Positions 55,022 through 63,989 are shown, numbered from the stretch's first letter. The stretch: DNA of 64,000 bases from Sphingobacterium sp. N143 (GCF_030325625.1 NZ_JACAIS010000007.1:186001-250000); one strand, 5' to 3'. Numbers and translations are program-made. Notes: generated by a model not told the origin, from the sequence alone.

Positions 55022-55984
55022 ATGAAAAAATTTTTCTCTGTTAAAGACGTATCCAGTGTAGCAGACATCGTCCAAGAAGCGTTACATTTGAAAACTGCAC
55101 CCTATGATAATCAGGAACTTGGTCAACATAAGACCTTAGGCCTTGTATTTTTAAATCCGAGCTTACGTACACGATTGAGCACACAAAAAGCGGCGATGAA
55201 TTTGGGTATGAATGTCATGGTCATGAATATGGACAAGGACGGCTGGGCATTGGAAACGCAAGATGGTGTTGTGATGAACGGCAATACAGTAGAGCATATT
55301 CGTGAGGCTGCAGCAGTAATGGGTGAGTACTGTGATATTCTGGGATTACGGTCTTTTCCAAAGTTAAAGGATCGTGAAGAAGATTACAGTGAGGATCTGT
55401 TCAACAAGTTTATGCAATATTGCGGGGTACCAGTTGTTTCTTTAGAGAGTGCTACACGTCACCCTTTACAAAGTTTGACAGATATCATTACGATCACTGA
55501 GCACAAGAAAACGGCCAAACCAAAGGTTGTATTGGCTTGGGCACCTCACGTAAAAGCATTGCCTCAGGCTGTCCCAAATTCTTTTGCAGAATGGATGTGT
55601 AAAGCTCAGGAGGAAGGTCTGGTAGATTTTACCATTGCACAGCCCATGGGCTATGAACTGAGTGAGGATTTTACCAAAGGGGCAACTATATCCAACAATT
55701 TGGATGAAAGTCTTGCAGGTGCGGACTTTGTATATGTGAAAAATTGGTCATCCTATCAGGAGTATGGTGAAGTCTATACTGTCGATGAGAATTGGATGAT
55801 GGATAATGCAAAGCTGTCTTTGACAAATAACGCTAAAGTGATGCATTGTTTGCCGGTAAGAAGAGATCTAGAGTTGTCTTCTGAAATTTTGGACGGACCA
55901 AATTCTTTGGTTATTAAAGAGGCAAGCAATCGTGTATGGGCTGCTCAAGCTGTTTTAAAGCGAATGTTAGAGGATTTGGTATAA
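55022..55984 (+). CDS. argF': N-succinylornithine (acyl-ornithine) carbamoyltransferase
   Basis: Transfers carbamoyl phosphate to N-acyl-ornithine, giving N-acyl-citrulline. The 320-residue protein has the carbamoyl-phosphate motif as NPSLRTRLS, then HPLQSLTD and HCLPVRRDLE. It is of the acyl-ornithine group, not ordinary OTC, because it has WALETQDG and the inserted NGNTVEHIREA. Residue 90, which is Pro in the Bacteroides fragilis succinylornithine enzyme and Glu (Glu92) in the Xanthomonas acetylornithine enzyme, is Val here. From recalled mutagenesis work, Glu-to-Val at this site favours succinylornithine. That specificity is inference. Confidence 0.9.
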   Translation: MKKFFSVKDVSSVADIVQEALHLKTAPYDNQELGQHKTLGLVFLNPSLRTRLSTQKAAMNLGMNVMVMNMDKDGWALETQDGVVMNGNTVEHIREAAAVMGEYCDILGLRSFPKLKDREEDYSEDLFNKFMQYCGVPVVSLESATRHPLQSLTDIITITEHKKTAKPKVVLAWAPHVKALPQAVPNSFAEWMCKAQEEGLVDFTIAQPMGYELSEDFTKGATISNNLDESLAGADFVYVKNWSSYQEYGEVYTVDENWMMDNAKLSLTNNAKVMHCLPVRRDLELSSEILDGPNSLVIKEASNRVWAAQAVLKRMLEDLV

Positions 55985-56035
55985 AACCAAACTTTTGATT
56001 ATTGAAAAACTATTTTTACTGGGAAAAGTTGCGTA

Positions 56036-56833
56036 ATGGCTAATAGTGTATTAAATATTATAAAAATTGGCGGAAACATTATCGATGATGAGGGTCAATT
56101 GGACTCTTTTTTAGAGAAATTTTCCGCATTATCTGGGAAAAAAATCTTAGTGCATGGCGGTGGTAAAATTGCTACTCGTTTGGCAAGTGAATTGGGGATA
56201 CAGGCACAAATGGTCGAAGGACGGAGAGTAACAAATGAAGATATGTTACGTATTGTCACCATGGTATATGCTGGGCTGACCAATAAAACTATCGTTGCTA
56301 AATTGCAAAAATTAAAATGTGATGCTGTTGGTTTGACCGGTGCTGATGGTGATGTGATAAAGGCTATAAAACGCCCTGTCAAGGACATTGATTATGGTTT
56401 TGTAGGTGACCTGTTGCATGATTCAGTGAATACATTGGCAATCAAGAAATTTTTGGAGGCAGGATTTATCCCTGTATTTTCGGCCATCACTCACAATGGA
56501 TTAGGGCAACTGCTCAATACCAATGCTGATACAATTGCGTCTTCATTGGCCGTTTCTTTGGCATCACTATATGAGACTTCATTGGTATATTGTTTTGAGA
56601 AAAATGGTGTGCTACGGGATGTGACAGATGAAAATTCAGTTATACCAACAATTAAGGCGGAAGAGTTCGAGTATCTAAAACAATCAGGAACAGTCAATGA
56701 TGGCATGATTCCAAAATTACAGAATGCGTTTAACGCAATAAATAAAGGTGTTCAAGAAGTATATATTGGTCATGCGAATAATTTACATCTATTTCAGCAA
56801 GGCCAATTTGGTACCTGTTTGACATTAAAATAA
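56036..56833 (+). CDS. argB: N-acyl-glutamate kinase
   Basis: ATP-dependent phosphorylation of N-acetyl- (or N-succinyl-) glutamate. The 265-residue amino-acid kinase has the N-terminal KIGGNIIDD, the Gly-rich LVHGGGKIATRLAS and a later NDGMIPKLQNAFNAI. It lies between the transcarbamylase and proC in one direction with small gaps, so it is part of the arg operon. Confidence 0.94.
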   Translation: MANSVLNIIKIGGNIIDDEGQLDSFLEKFSALSGKKILVHGGGKIATRLASELGIQAQMVEGRRVTNEDMLRIVTMVYAGLTNKTIVAKLQKLKCDAVGLTGADGDVIKAIKRPVKDIDYGFVGDLLHDSVNTLAIKKFLEAGFIPVFSAITHNGLGQLLNTNADTIASSLAVSLASLYETSLVYCFEKNGVLRDVTDENSVIPTIKAEEFEYLKQSGTVNDGMIPKLQNAFNAINKGVQEVYIGHANNLHLFQQGQFGTCLTLK

Positions 56834-56856
56834 TCATCTAATCTAAACCTAACCCT

Positions 56857-57663
56857 ATGAAAAAGGTCACCATTATCGGAAGTGGCAATATCGGTCTCTC
56901 TTTGGCAAAAGGACTTGTAAAAAGTCAGTTTGCAAGTGCTTCCGATATTACCTTGACAAGAAGGAATGTAAACGCTTTGGCCGAAGAAGCAAGCCAGGGA
57001 TTTAAAGTAAGTAATGACAACAAACAGGCCGTCAAAGATGCTGATATTGTTGTGTTTGCTATACTACCACAGCAACTTAAAAAAGTATTGGTTGAGGTAG
57101 CTTCCGAGATCGATAGGGATAGACAGATTTTTGTATCTATTGTATCAGGAGTTTCTTGTGCTGACCTAAGAGCTGAGCTGGGAAGCGATGCAACAGTGAT
57201 CCGTGCCATGCCAAATACGGCTATAGCTATTGCGCAGTCAATGACCTGTATCGCCAGTGACAATGCATCAGATGAAAGCTTGCACCAGGTAGAGAAGATG
57301 TTTGAGACTGTCGGATCTGTTGTGGTGATCAACGAGGATCTGATGACTTCTGCAACAGCATTGTGTGCCTGTGGAATTGCGTTTTTCCTACGGGCTATTC
57401 GGGCTGCATCACAGGGTGGGGTAGAAATAGGTTTCCATGCACATGATGCCCTAAAAATGGCTGTTCAGACCGCTAAAGGGGCAGCAGATCTACTATTGCA
57501 TACCAATGCACATCCTGAAGGAGAGATCGACAAAGTAACCTCACCTAAAGGATGTACAATAGCAGGGCTGAATGAAATGGAGCATAACGGTTTTAGTTCT
57601 GCTTTTATAAAGGGAATAAAATTGTCTGCTGACAAAGCAGGTGGATTGTATCATGAAGGATAA
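56857..57663 (+). CDS. proC: Pyrroline-5-carboxylate reductase
   Basis: Reduces pyrroline-5-carboxylate to proline with NAD(P)H. The 268-residue protein has the Rossmann start TIIGSGNIGLSLAKGL and the conserved C-terminal TSPKGCTIAGLNEMEHNGF. It is embedded in the arginine cluster and overlaps argE by 11 bases, so it is co-translated with it. This links proline and arginine synthesis, perhaps because both use glutamate-semialdehyde intermediates. Confidence 0.94.
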   Translation: MKKVTIIGSGNIGLSLAKGLVKSQFASASDITLTRRNVNALAEEASQGFKVSNDNKQAVKDADIVVFAILPQQLKKVLVEVASEIDRDRQIFVSIVSGVSCADLRAELGSDATVIRAMPNTAIAIAQSMTCIASDNASDESLHQVEKMFETVGSVVVINEDLMTSATALCACGIAFFLRAIRAASQGGVEIGFHAHDALKMAVQTAKGAADLLLHTNAHPEGEIDKVTSPKGCTIAGLNEMEHNGFSSAFIKGIKLSADKAGGLYHEG

Positions 57664-58717
57664 AGAGGAATTATTTCAGGATAGTATAGGCCTATTGAAA
57701 CAGCTGATTGGGGTATCATCTTTGAGCAAAGAGGAAACGTTTAGTGCTGCTATAATTGAAAAGTTCTTCGAGGATCACCATATAAAGACCTATAGGAAAG
57801 GAAATAATATTTGGGTATATAATGCCCATTATACTTCCGATAAAGCTACCATTCTACTCAATTCACATCATGATACCGTAAAAGCCAATAGCGGATATAC
57901 CCGTGACCCTTTGGCAGCGAACGAGGAGGATGGAAAACTTTATGGTTTAGGAAGTAATGATGCCGGTGGTTGTTTGGTCGCGCTGATTGCAACGTTTTTA
58001 TATTTTTATGAACGGCAGGACCTATCCTATAATTTTTGTCTTGTGGCCAGTGCTGAGGAGGAAATTTCGGGTAGAAATGGGATTGAATCTGTGTTGGGAG
58101 AACTTGGTCCCATTGATTTTGCGATCGTTGGCGAACCGACACTCCTGGATCTGGCCATCGCCGAGAAAGGATTGATGGTATTGGACTGCAATGCCAGCGG
58201 AAAGGCAGGCCATGCTGCCCGTAGTGAAGGTGACAACGCCATATACAAAGCAATAAAGGATATTCAGTGGTTTAAGGACTATACTTTTGAAAAAACATCA
58301 GCTACATTAGGGCCGGTCAAAATGTCTGTCACCGTTATTCAGGCTGGCTCACAGCATAATGTTGTGCCTGCTAACTGCAGTTTCGTTGTTGATGTAAGAA
58401 CCACGGATGCCTATTCTAATGAAGAAACTTTAGCGATTATAAAAGCTCATGTGGCTTCAGAAGTAACTGCTAGGTCTACCCGGTTGAAGTCTTCTTCTAT
58501 TCCCGAAACACATCCCATTGTTCAAGCGGGCATTGCTCTTGGACGTAAGATATATGGTTCTCCTACCATGAGTGACCAGGCGCTTATTCCTGTACCTTCT
58601 TTAAAACTTGGGCCAGGTGATAGTGCGAGATCTCATATGGCTGATGAATTTATTTATATTGATGAAATTCGTGAGGGAATAGATTTATATATAGCAATGC
58701 TAGAAAAGATAGTATAA
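57653..58717 (+). CDS. argE: N-acyl-ornithine/citrulline deacylase (M20 peptidase family)
   Basis: Zinc-dependent amidohydrolase, 354 residues, that removes the acyl group in arginine synthesis. M20 metal motifs: His-Asp in LLNSHHDTVKAN, GLGSNDAGGCL, the catalytic Glu-Glu in ASAEEEISG and the later Asp/Glu in IVGEPTLLDL, with the last His in DSARSHMADEF. In this cluster the natural substrate is probably N-acetyl- or N-succinyl-citrulline. Start ATG 57653 (MKDKEELFQ) overlaps the end of proC. Confidence 0.9.
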   Translation: MKDKEELFQDSIGLLKQLIGVSSLSKEETFSAAIIEKFFEDHHIKTYRKGNNIWVYNAHYTSDKATILLNSHHDTVKANSGYTRDPLAANEEDGKLYGLGSNDAGGCLVALIATFLYFYERQDLSYNFCLVASAEEEISGRNGIESVLGELGPIDFAIVGEPTLLDLAIAEKGLMVLDCNASGKAGHAARSEGDNAIYKAIKDIQWFKDYTFEKTSATLGPVKMSVTVIQAGSQHNVVPANCSFVVDVRTTDAYSNEETLAIIKAHVASEVTARSTRLKSSSIPETHPIVQAGIALGRKIYGSPTMSDQALIPVPSLKLGPGDSARSHMADEFIYIDEIREGIDLYIAMLEKIV

Positions 58718-58748
58718 AAAAAGCTTCCAATATATGGAAGCTTTTTTT
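58716..58748. terminator. Bidirectional terminator between argE and the Lrp gene
   Basis: GCTTCCA (58723-58729) with TGGAAGC (58735-58741), loop ATATA, flanked by seven As and seven Ts, extending the stem to 14 bp. Serves both convergent genes. Confidence 0.92.
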
Positions 58749-58751
58749 ATA

Positions 58752-59225
58752 CTAGACCAAGCTGATTTGACGCTTTATGCTTTCTTCAAGGGAGATAATT
58801 GTTTCTGTGCGTTGAATTCCAGGTACAGATTGAATATCTTCATTCAGAACTTTTCTGAGGTGGACCGTATCTCTACAGATTATTTTTGCAAAAATACTGT
58901 ATTGGCCAGTACAATAATGTAATTCGACCACTTCTTTGATTTCTTTCAATTTATCTACTGCATCTGCATATTGTGACCCCTTTTCTAAATAGATACCTAA
59001 GAAAGCAGTGATATCAAAACCTACTTTTTGAGGATTGATAATTAGATTTGAACCTCTAATAATACCTAATTCTTCCATCTTCTTCATTCTAACGTGTATT
59101 GTACCTCCAGATACGATTAGCTTTTTTGCTATCTCCGTATAAGGAATGGAGGCATCGTTCATTAGAATAGACAAGATTTGGATATCCAAATTGTCTAGAT
59201 CATAGTTTGCATATTGATTTTCCAT
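58752..59225 (-). CDS. Lrp/AsnC family transcriptional regulator
   Basis: A 157-residue leucine-responsive-type regulator. The N-terminal helix-turn-helix (about 10-55) contains SIPYTEIAKKLIVSGGTIHV and the C-terminal RAM domain (about 70-150) has VVELHYCTGQYSIFAKIICR. Start ATG 59225 (MENQYANYDLDNLDIQILS) is preferred to a TTG two codons upstream. It is convergent with the arg cluster and may respond to an amino acid, but target genes are not visible. TAATTTTG on the minus strand at 59302-59309 is a perfect -7 box upstream. Confidence 0.9.
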   Translation of the reverse strand: MENQYANYDLDNLDIQILSILMNDASIPYTEIAKKLIVSGGTIHVRMKKMEELGIIRGSNLIINPQKVGFDITAFLGIYLEKGSQYADAVDKLKEIKEVVELHYCTGQYSIFAKIICRDTVHLRKVLNEDIQSVPGIQRTETIISLEESIKRQISLV

Positions 59226-59301
59226 TAACAATGGTTTTTGTGTTCATGAATTGGTCATTGCATCAAAAGCTGACCAATAGCTAAAATAATTAAATTTATT
59301 T

Positions 59302-59309
59302 CAAAATTA
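59302..59309 (-). promoter_or_regulatory. Candidate -7 box of the Lrp gene
   Basis: CAAAATTA on the plus strand reads TAATTTTG on the minus strand (perfect TAnnTTTG), 77 bases before the start codon. No clear -33 box at the usual spacing. Confidence 0.45.
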
Positions 59310-59388
59310 CTAAGAATTTTCGGTTTATAGATGTAAATTTAATAAAAAATAGTTATCGATATTGATAATGTGATATATTAATAAAAAT

Positions 59389-59427
59389 TAGAATGATTTT
59401 CATCATTCTAGGTTAAATAAAGGAGGG
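59389..59427 (+). promoter_or_regulatory. Hairpin plus strong Shine-Dalgarno before the unrecognised gene
   Basis: TAGAATGAT (59389-59397) and ATCATTCTA (59402-59410) form a perfect 9-bp hairpin with loop TTTC. AGGAGG (59421-59426) follows, six bases before the GTG start. Strong AGGAGG sites are uncommon in the neighbouring genes. Confidence 0.6.
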
Positions 59428-59432
59428 AAGAC

Positions 59433-60476
59433 GTGGAAGTGCAAGATGTAAAAATTTCGAAAAAGAAACCGATTTATGAAGTTGGAGAAGGACTACATAA
59501 ATATCTGAAGCTATATCAGCGGGATGAAAAATTGCCGATTGGATATAAGGATCTATTGAATTTTACCGAAACAGTACCGGTAATGGATAAATTTGGTCAT
59601 GATACTTTTTGGGAAACACCATTGTACCCACAGCATATCATAGACCAATTATACGATGGATTGAAGGTCATTTATGCCAAGCTTAAAGCCTCTGGTAACA
59701 CCCGGATTGTACAACACAAATATATTGATCGTGTTGAATATTGTGGTTTTGGTAATACGAAACCATTTCGTATCCGAATAGTGAACCGGTTAAATGATGT
59801 TTATGATTATTTTTACATTAAGCAAGCGGATGCCTCACGGATTTATGGATTAGAGCTTGAAGAAATCCTTTCCCCAAATCAGGTCAATTACATGGTCGAT
59901 CAGGATACACTCGTGGAGGAACATATTGTTGGCATTCCTGGAGATACATTTTCACAGACAAGAATGTTTTCTCCTGATTATAATTTAACCCGTATTTCTA
60001 AAGAATTTGTCAAATTCAATGAACGTTGTATCATTACTTTACTTGGAGATATGCGGGCCTATAATTTTGTCATGCAGATTACGCCAGACTTTGATGATTT
60101 TCAGTTTAGGATCAGAGCTATTGATTTCGACCAACAGTTTTATGAGGGCAATCCCAAAGTATATATGCCACAATTTTTTAAGGAAAATTATCCCTACGTT
60201 AAACTTGCCATGGAACATCTAAATGAAAAAACAGTATTACAATATCAACAGGAGGAGCGTTCTTCTATCGTACATAGAGTGCGTAGTGAGCGGCATCGAA
60301 TCGCTGATCTAAGAGATGCTTCTCAGACGCAGGTGCTTTCAACGTTGGAGAATATTAGGCAGCTGCGGGAAGGTTATGCGGAATTTTATGGAAACAACTC
60401 CTATCTACGATGTAAAACAATGACCGATATTGTGGAACTCAATGTAAAAAATGTGATCCGGCAGGTACAAATGTAG
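59433..60476 (+). CDS. Conserved-looking protein of unknown function, 347 residues
   Basis: I do not recognise a characterised family. The GTG start at 59433 is set by a well-placed AGGAGG. The protein is soluble, without signal peptide or membrane segment. It is rich in aromatic and charged residues (KPIYEVGEGLHKYLKLYQRD, YIDRVEYCGFGNT, DVYDYFYIKQADASRIYGLE). The middle has LVEEHIVGIPGD and RIRAIDFDQQFYEGNP, and the last quarter (about 270-325) is helical and charged. FDQQ and GLEL-type blocks resemble phosphotransferase-like folds but key residues cannot be assigned. The stop abuts the ruvC stop with no gap, so the two transcripts converge. Similar proteins may exist in other Sphingobacteriaceae; function unknown. 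Confidence 0.75.
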   Translation: MEVQDVKISKKKPIYEVGEGLHKYLKLYQRDEKLPIGYKDLLNFTETVPVMDKFGHDTFWETPLYPQHIIDQLYDGLKVIYAKLKASGNTRIVQHKYIDRVEYCGFGNTKPFRIRIVNRLNDVYDYFYIKQADASRIYGLELEEILSPNQVNYMVDQDTLVEEHIVGIPGDTFSQTRMFSPDYNLTRISKEFVKFNERCIITLLGDMRAYNFVMQITPDFDDFQFRIRAIDFDQQFYEGNPKVYMPQFFKENYPYVKLAMEHLNEKTVLQYQQEERSSIVHRVRSERHRIADLRDASQTQVLSTLENIRQLREGYAEFYGNNSYLRCKTMTDIVELNVKNVIRQVQM

Positions 60477-61043
60477 TTACTTGATACGATCTTTGTTGTC
60501 TTTAAGAAATGCTGACCAGCCCGAATAAGATTTACTGCTGCCAAAGGTGCTGTTTTTCTGAAAAGAATGACATACAGCAATAGCCAGCCCATCCGTTGCA
60601 TCTAAAAATTGGGGGGTCTCTTCAAACTTTAATAAAGTTTTGAGCATAGCAGAGACCTGCTCTTTGGTTGCGTTTCCATTTCCGGTTACTGATTGTTTTA
60701 TTTTTCTGGGAGAATATTCAAAGATGGGAATATCTTGTGCTAATGCTGCTGCCATAGCTACTCCTTGAGCCCTTCCCAGTTTGAGCATCACTTGGATATT
60801 TTTACCATAAAATGGTGATTCAAGTGCAACACAATCTGGGTTATATTCTTTCATCAAAGCAGAAGTTTTTTTAAAGATTCGTTGTAATTTTAAAGCATGG
60901 TCATCAAGATGGCCCATTTTGATCACCCCCATTGAAATCAGGGATATTGTATTACCTACCTCTTTAATGATTCCATAGCCCAGTACCACTGTACCTGGAT
61001 CAATTCCGAGAATGATTCTTTCTTTCGCTTTTTCCTTCTGCAT
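60477..61043 (-). CDS. ruvC: Holliday junction resolvase RuvC
   Basis: Cuts four-way DNA junctions made during recombination, with RuvAB. From ATG 61043 it is 188 residues. Acidic catalytic residues are seen in ILGIDPGTVVLGYG (Asp), CVALESPFYGKN (Glu) and the C-terminal LDATDGLAIAVCH (His-x-x-Asp-type pattern). A TTG two codons upstream is not needed. ruvA and ruvB are not in the window. Convergent with the unrecognised gene, with no bases between the stops. Confidence 0.94.
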   Translation of the reverse strand: MQKEKAKERIILGIDPGTVVLGYGIIKEVGNTISLISMGVIKMGHLDDHALKLQRIFKKTSALMKEYNPDCVALESPFYGKNIQVMLKLGRAQGVAMAAALAQDIPIFEYSPRKIKQSVTGNGNATKEQVSAMLKTLLKFEETPQFLDATDGLAIAVCHSFQKNSTFGSSKSYSGWSAFLKDNKDRIK

Positions 61044-61122
61044 GTACAATATTACAAATTTTGCTTTTTATAAGCGGATTGCTGTCGACAAAACTTAATC
61101 ATTTGGCTAAAATTTAGTAACA

Positions 61123-62118
61123 TTGCTCTCTAATTATAAAAAGTTGACTGGAAGACAAAAAAAATATATCAGTCTTTTATTAAAGATACTGGTTTTCGTA
61201 CTTGCGACATGGTACATCATAACCAAAGTATCTGATAAGAGCAATGTCGATAAGTTCAGGACATTAATTGCAGGGTTGGAACACCATTCTGTTGTTTGGA
61301 CCTTGATATTGATCGTGGTGCTCATGTGGATAAACTGGCTTCTGGAGGTCGTTAAATGGCGTTACCTAGCATCTAAATTAGAGCAAATATCCTATTGGCA
61401 GGCATTTCAATCTGTTTTCTGTGGACTTACTTGGGCTATTTTTACACCAAACAGAATCGGAGAGTATGGTGGTAGAGTTCTTTTTCTAAAGCCACAAAAT
61501 AGGGCCAAAGGTGCAGTCGCAATGGGGGTCGGACTATTTGCCCAATTGGTGCTGACGAGCGTCGCCGGCGCATTAAGTATTGCTTGGTTTATCTGTAAGT
61601 TCCTATCCACACCATTATCTGTCCAATTTGGCGTATGGCTGTTGGCGGTTATCTATGCTGCAGGCTTTGTAGTATTGTATTTCAATGTAAAATGGGTAGA
61701 CTACTTGGTCGGTAAAATTAAGCTTTTGGCCAAGATTAAGCCTTTTTTTGAAGTACTGGAACATTATTCGACGCGGGAGCTAAGTATAGTGTTGTTAAAT
61801 TCACTGGCACGATTTGTCATTTTTACTTCTCAATATATTATATTAATGAAATTGACACTGCCTGAACTGCCTCTTATGTCTATGATCCTCATGATCTTCA
61901 TCCTCTTCTTTGTCCAAGCAGCACTACCCACATTAGATATTTTTGATTTCAGTGTCCGGAGTTTTGTGGCAAGTAATCTTTATAGTTATATTACAACGCA
62001 AGAAATTGCAGTAATGGCGATTGTGTCGTGTATTTGGTTTGTCAATTTGATCTTACCAGCGATATTTGGTTCTATTTTTGTTTTTAAGATTAATTTTTTC
62101 GGTGATACAAATTCTTAG
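61123..62118 (+). CDS. Flippase-like membrane protein (LPG synthase TM region / UPF0104 family)
   Basis: A 331-residue inner-membrane protein with about eight hydrophobic segments. The family motif FTPNRIGEYGGRVLFLK, with Arg and Glu, and the C-terminal VQAALPTLDIFDFSVRS are typical of the lysylphosphatidylglycerol-synthase transmembrane family, whose members move or modify lipids or isoprenoid-linked sugars. No ATG occurs near the N-terminus; TTG 61123 is the best start but is uncertain. The next gene, a glycosyltransferase, overlaps its 3' end by 17 bases, suggesting a joint role in envelope glycan or glycolipid synthesis. Confidence 0.82.
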   Translation: MLSNYKKLTGRQKKYISLLLKILVFVLATWYIITKVSDKSNVDKFRTLIAGLEHHSVVWTLILIVVLMWINWLLEVVKWRYLASKLEQISYWQAFQSVFCGLTWAIFTPNRIGEYGGRVLFLKPQNRAKGAVAMGVGLFAQLVLTSVAGALSIAWFICKFLSTPLSVQFGVWLLAVIYAAGFVVLYFNVKWVDYLVGKIKLLAKIKPFFEVLEHYSTRELSIVLLNSLARFVIFTSQYIILMKLTLPELPLMSMILMIFILFFVQAALPTLDIFDFSVRSFVASNLYSYITTQEIAVMAIVSCIWFVNLILPAIFGSIFVFKINFFGDTNS

Positions 62119-63232
62119 TTATTTATTGATCATTTTTGCCTGTGTATATGGAATTCTCGTGTTATGGATGCGGAGGGGTTGGGCATGGATTATAACATCA
62201 TCGGAGCTGCAGGAGCCCACAAAGACAGTGTCGGTAATCATTGCAGCACGTAACGAAGAGTTAAATATTCGGCGAACCATTACTTCCATTCTGAAACAGA
62301 ACTTTCCGGCTGAGCTTCTTGAACTTATTATTATCGATGATCATTCTGATGATAATACTTCCATGATTGTACAGGAATATGAAAAAGAGGGCGTAAAGCT
62401 TATTCAGTTAAATGAAAATGGCCGGATGAACTCTTATAAGAAATTGGCGATCTCAAGAGCTATAGACTGTTGTAGAGGAGAAATTATCATTACAACAGAT
62501 GCAGATTGTCGTATGGGACCAAATTGGCTGGTTTCAGTAGTAAGCACCTTTGAAAAAGAAAATGCTTTCCTTTTATCTTCTCCTGTGGTGTATTCCGAAG
62601 AAAAGAGTTTTTTTGAACGCTTGCAGACGTTGGAGTTCTTGTATTTGATCGGACTGGGGGCGGCTGGTATTGGCAACAGAAAGCCTACGACTTGTAATGG
62701 TGCTAATTTGGCCTATAGAAAGGACATTTTTAAGGAAATGGGAGGATTTAAAGGAATTGATGAGCTTGCCTCAGGTGATGATGAGCTTTTTTTGCATAAA
62801 GTTGCCGAGAAATATCCCGAAAGAATAGCTTTTTGTAAATCAGCGGACGCTATTGTGTATACAGATGCCAAGCCAGACCTGAAGTCATTCATTAGTCAGC
62901 GCAGACGCTGGGCATCAAAAAGCACGAAGTATAAAAACAAAGGTGTAATAGCCTTGGGTATTGCTATCTGGATTTTTAATGTTCTGCTACTCGTCGCCAC
63001 GCTCCTTACTATTGCTGGTGTTCAAGTGATTGGCTGGGTAGTACTTTCTGCCCTGTTGCTTAAACTGCTCGTTGAATTTTTCTTTATCCAACCTTTGACC
63101 AAATTTGCAAACAGAAGTAGCCTGTTATGGTATCTTCCAATTTTAAGCCTAGCACATATCCTTTATCTCGTTTATATCGGAATATTGGGCAACATTGGAA
63201 AATATGACTGGAAAGGACGACAAGTCAGATAA
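62102..63232 (+). CDS. Membrane-anchored family 2 glycosyltransferase
   Basis: Processive-type GT-A enzyme. I choose GTG 62102 (about 376 residues); a TTG at 62066 would add 12 residues. N-terminal membrane helix (about 2-22), then the GT2 domain with VSVIIAARNEE, the Asp motif IIIDDHSDDNT, the metal-binding TTDADC, ELASGDDELFL as the acceptor acid, and the QxxRW motif in SQRRRWASKS. Three or more membrane helices follow (about 290-365). The start overlaps the flippase-like gene. Likely transfers a sugar to a lipid or polymer at the inner membrane; donor and acceptor unknown. Confidence 0.9.
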   Translation: MIQILSYLLIIFACVYGILVLWMRRGWAWIITSSELQEPTKTVSVIIAARNEELNIRRTITSILKQNFPAELLELIIIDDHSDDNTSMIVQEYEKEGVKLIQLNENGRMNSYKKLAISRAIDCCRGEIIITTDADCRMGPNWLVSVVSTFEKENAFLLSSPVVYSEEKSFFERLQTLEFLYLIGLGAAGIGNRKPTTCNGANLAYRKDIFKEMGGFKGIDELASGDDELFLHKVAEKYPERIAFCKSADAIVYTDAKPDLKSFISQRRRWASKSTKYKNKGVIALGIAIWIFNVLLLVATLLTIAGVQVIGWVVLSALLLKLLVEFFFIQPLTKFANRSSLLWYLPILSLAHILYLVYIGILGNIGKYDWKGRQVR

Positions 63233-63236
63233 ACCA

Positions 63237-63971
63237 TTATTTTTCGACTTTTTGTTTGATAGTTTCCTCAGCTAGTTTGACGATCTCATCAATACTTTTT
63301 CCTTCTGTATCTAGGGGATCCAGAACTTCCCATGTCATGTGAAGAAAAGGAGTGAGTGGATACATGCCATACTGGACCATTTCATAAGAACCTGTGATAG
63401 CTACGGGAACAACTAAAGCATTTGGATTTTTCTTGAGCAATGTCGCAATCCCCCCAACATGAAAGGTTTTCATTTTACCTGTTTTTGATCTTGTACCTTC
63501 AGGAAAAATAAAAGCAGACCAATTTTTGGTCTTCATGTTATTGGCAAGTTTTAGAATTTCTGCAATAGATTGTTTTGGGTCATTACGATCAATATTGGCA
63601 GCACCACCATGTTTTAGGTTGAAAGATATGCTTGGGATACCGCGTGCCAATTCTATTTTAGAGATAAACTTTCCATGAAATCTTCGTAAGAAATAAATCA
63701 GTGGCGGAATATCAAATGTACTTTGGTGATTTGCGACAAAAATAACGGGTTGGCCCATTGGTATTGTTTTATTATCAATAAATGTTACTCTGTTGAATAA
63801 GGTGTAATAACAAGCAACCAAGCAGGCATTAAGGATATCTACACTTTTTTTATGGGAATTATAGCCCCCCAGTTTTAAGCATAACCATTGAATTGGATGA
63901 AAGATAATAAGGGATAGACCAAAACAGAACCAGAATATAATAGATAAGATATAGCCTAAAAATTTTTTCAT
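63237..63971 (-). CDS. plsC: 1-acyl-glycerol-3-phosphate acyltransferase (PlsC-like)
   Basis: Adds an acyl chain to lysophosphatidic acid in phospholipid synthesis. The 244-residue protein has an N-terminal membrane helix (about 5-28), the catalytic NHQSTFDIPPL (H-x4-D), the second motif around GGAANIDRNDP, and the glycerol-binding FPEGTRSKTGKM. Closest to lysophospholipid acyltransferases; the exact acyl acceptor (phosphatidate or another lipid) is not certain. Convergent with the glycosyltransferase gene, 4 bases between stops. Confidence 0.92.
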   Translation of the reverse strand: MKKFLGYILSIIFWFCFGLSLIIFHPIQWLCLKLGGYNSHKKSVDILNACLVACYYTLFNRVTFIDNKTIPMGQPVIFVANHQSTFDIPPLIYFLRRFHGKFISKIELARGIPSISFNLKHGGAANIDRNDPKQSIAEILKLANNMKTKNWSAFIFPEGTRSKTGKMKTFHVGGIATLLKKNPNALVVPVAITGSYEMVQYGMYPLTPFLHMTWEVLDPLDTEGKSIDEIVKLAEETIKQKVEK

Positions 63972-63989
63972 ATGCTTTATTTGTTGCTA

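Noticed and set aside
61102..61125. TTTG...TAACATTG as a promoter for the flippase-like gene
   Set aside because: The spacer is only 12 bases, far from the 19-20 needed.
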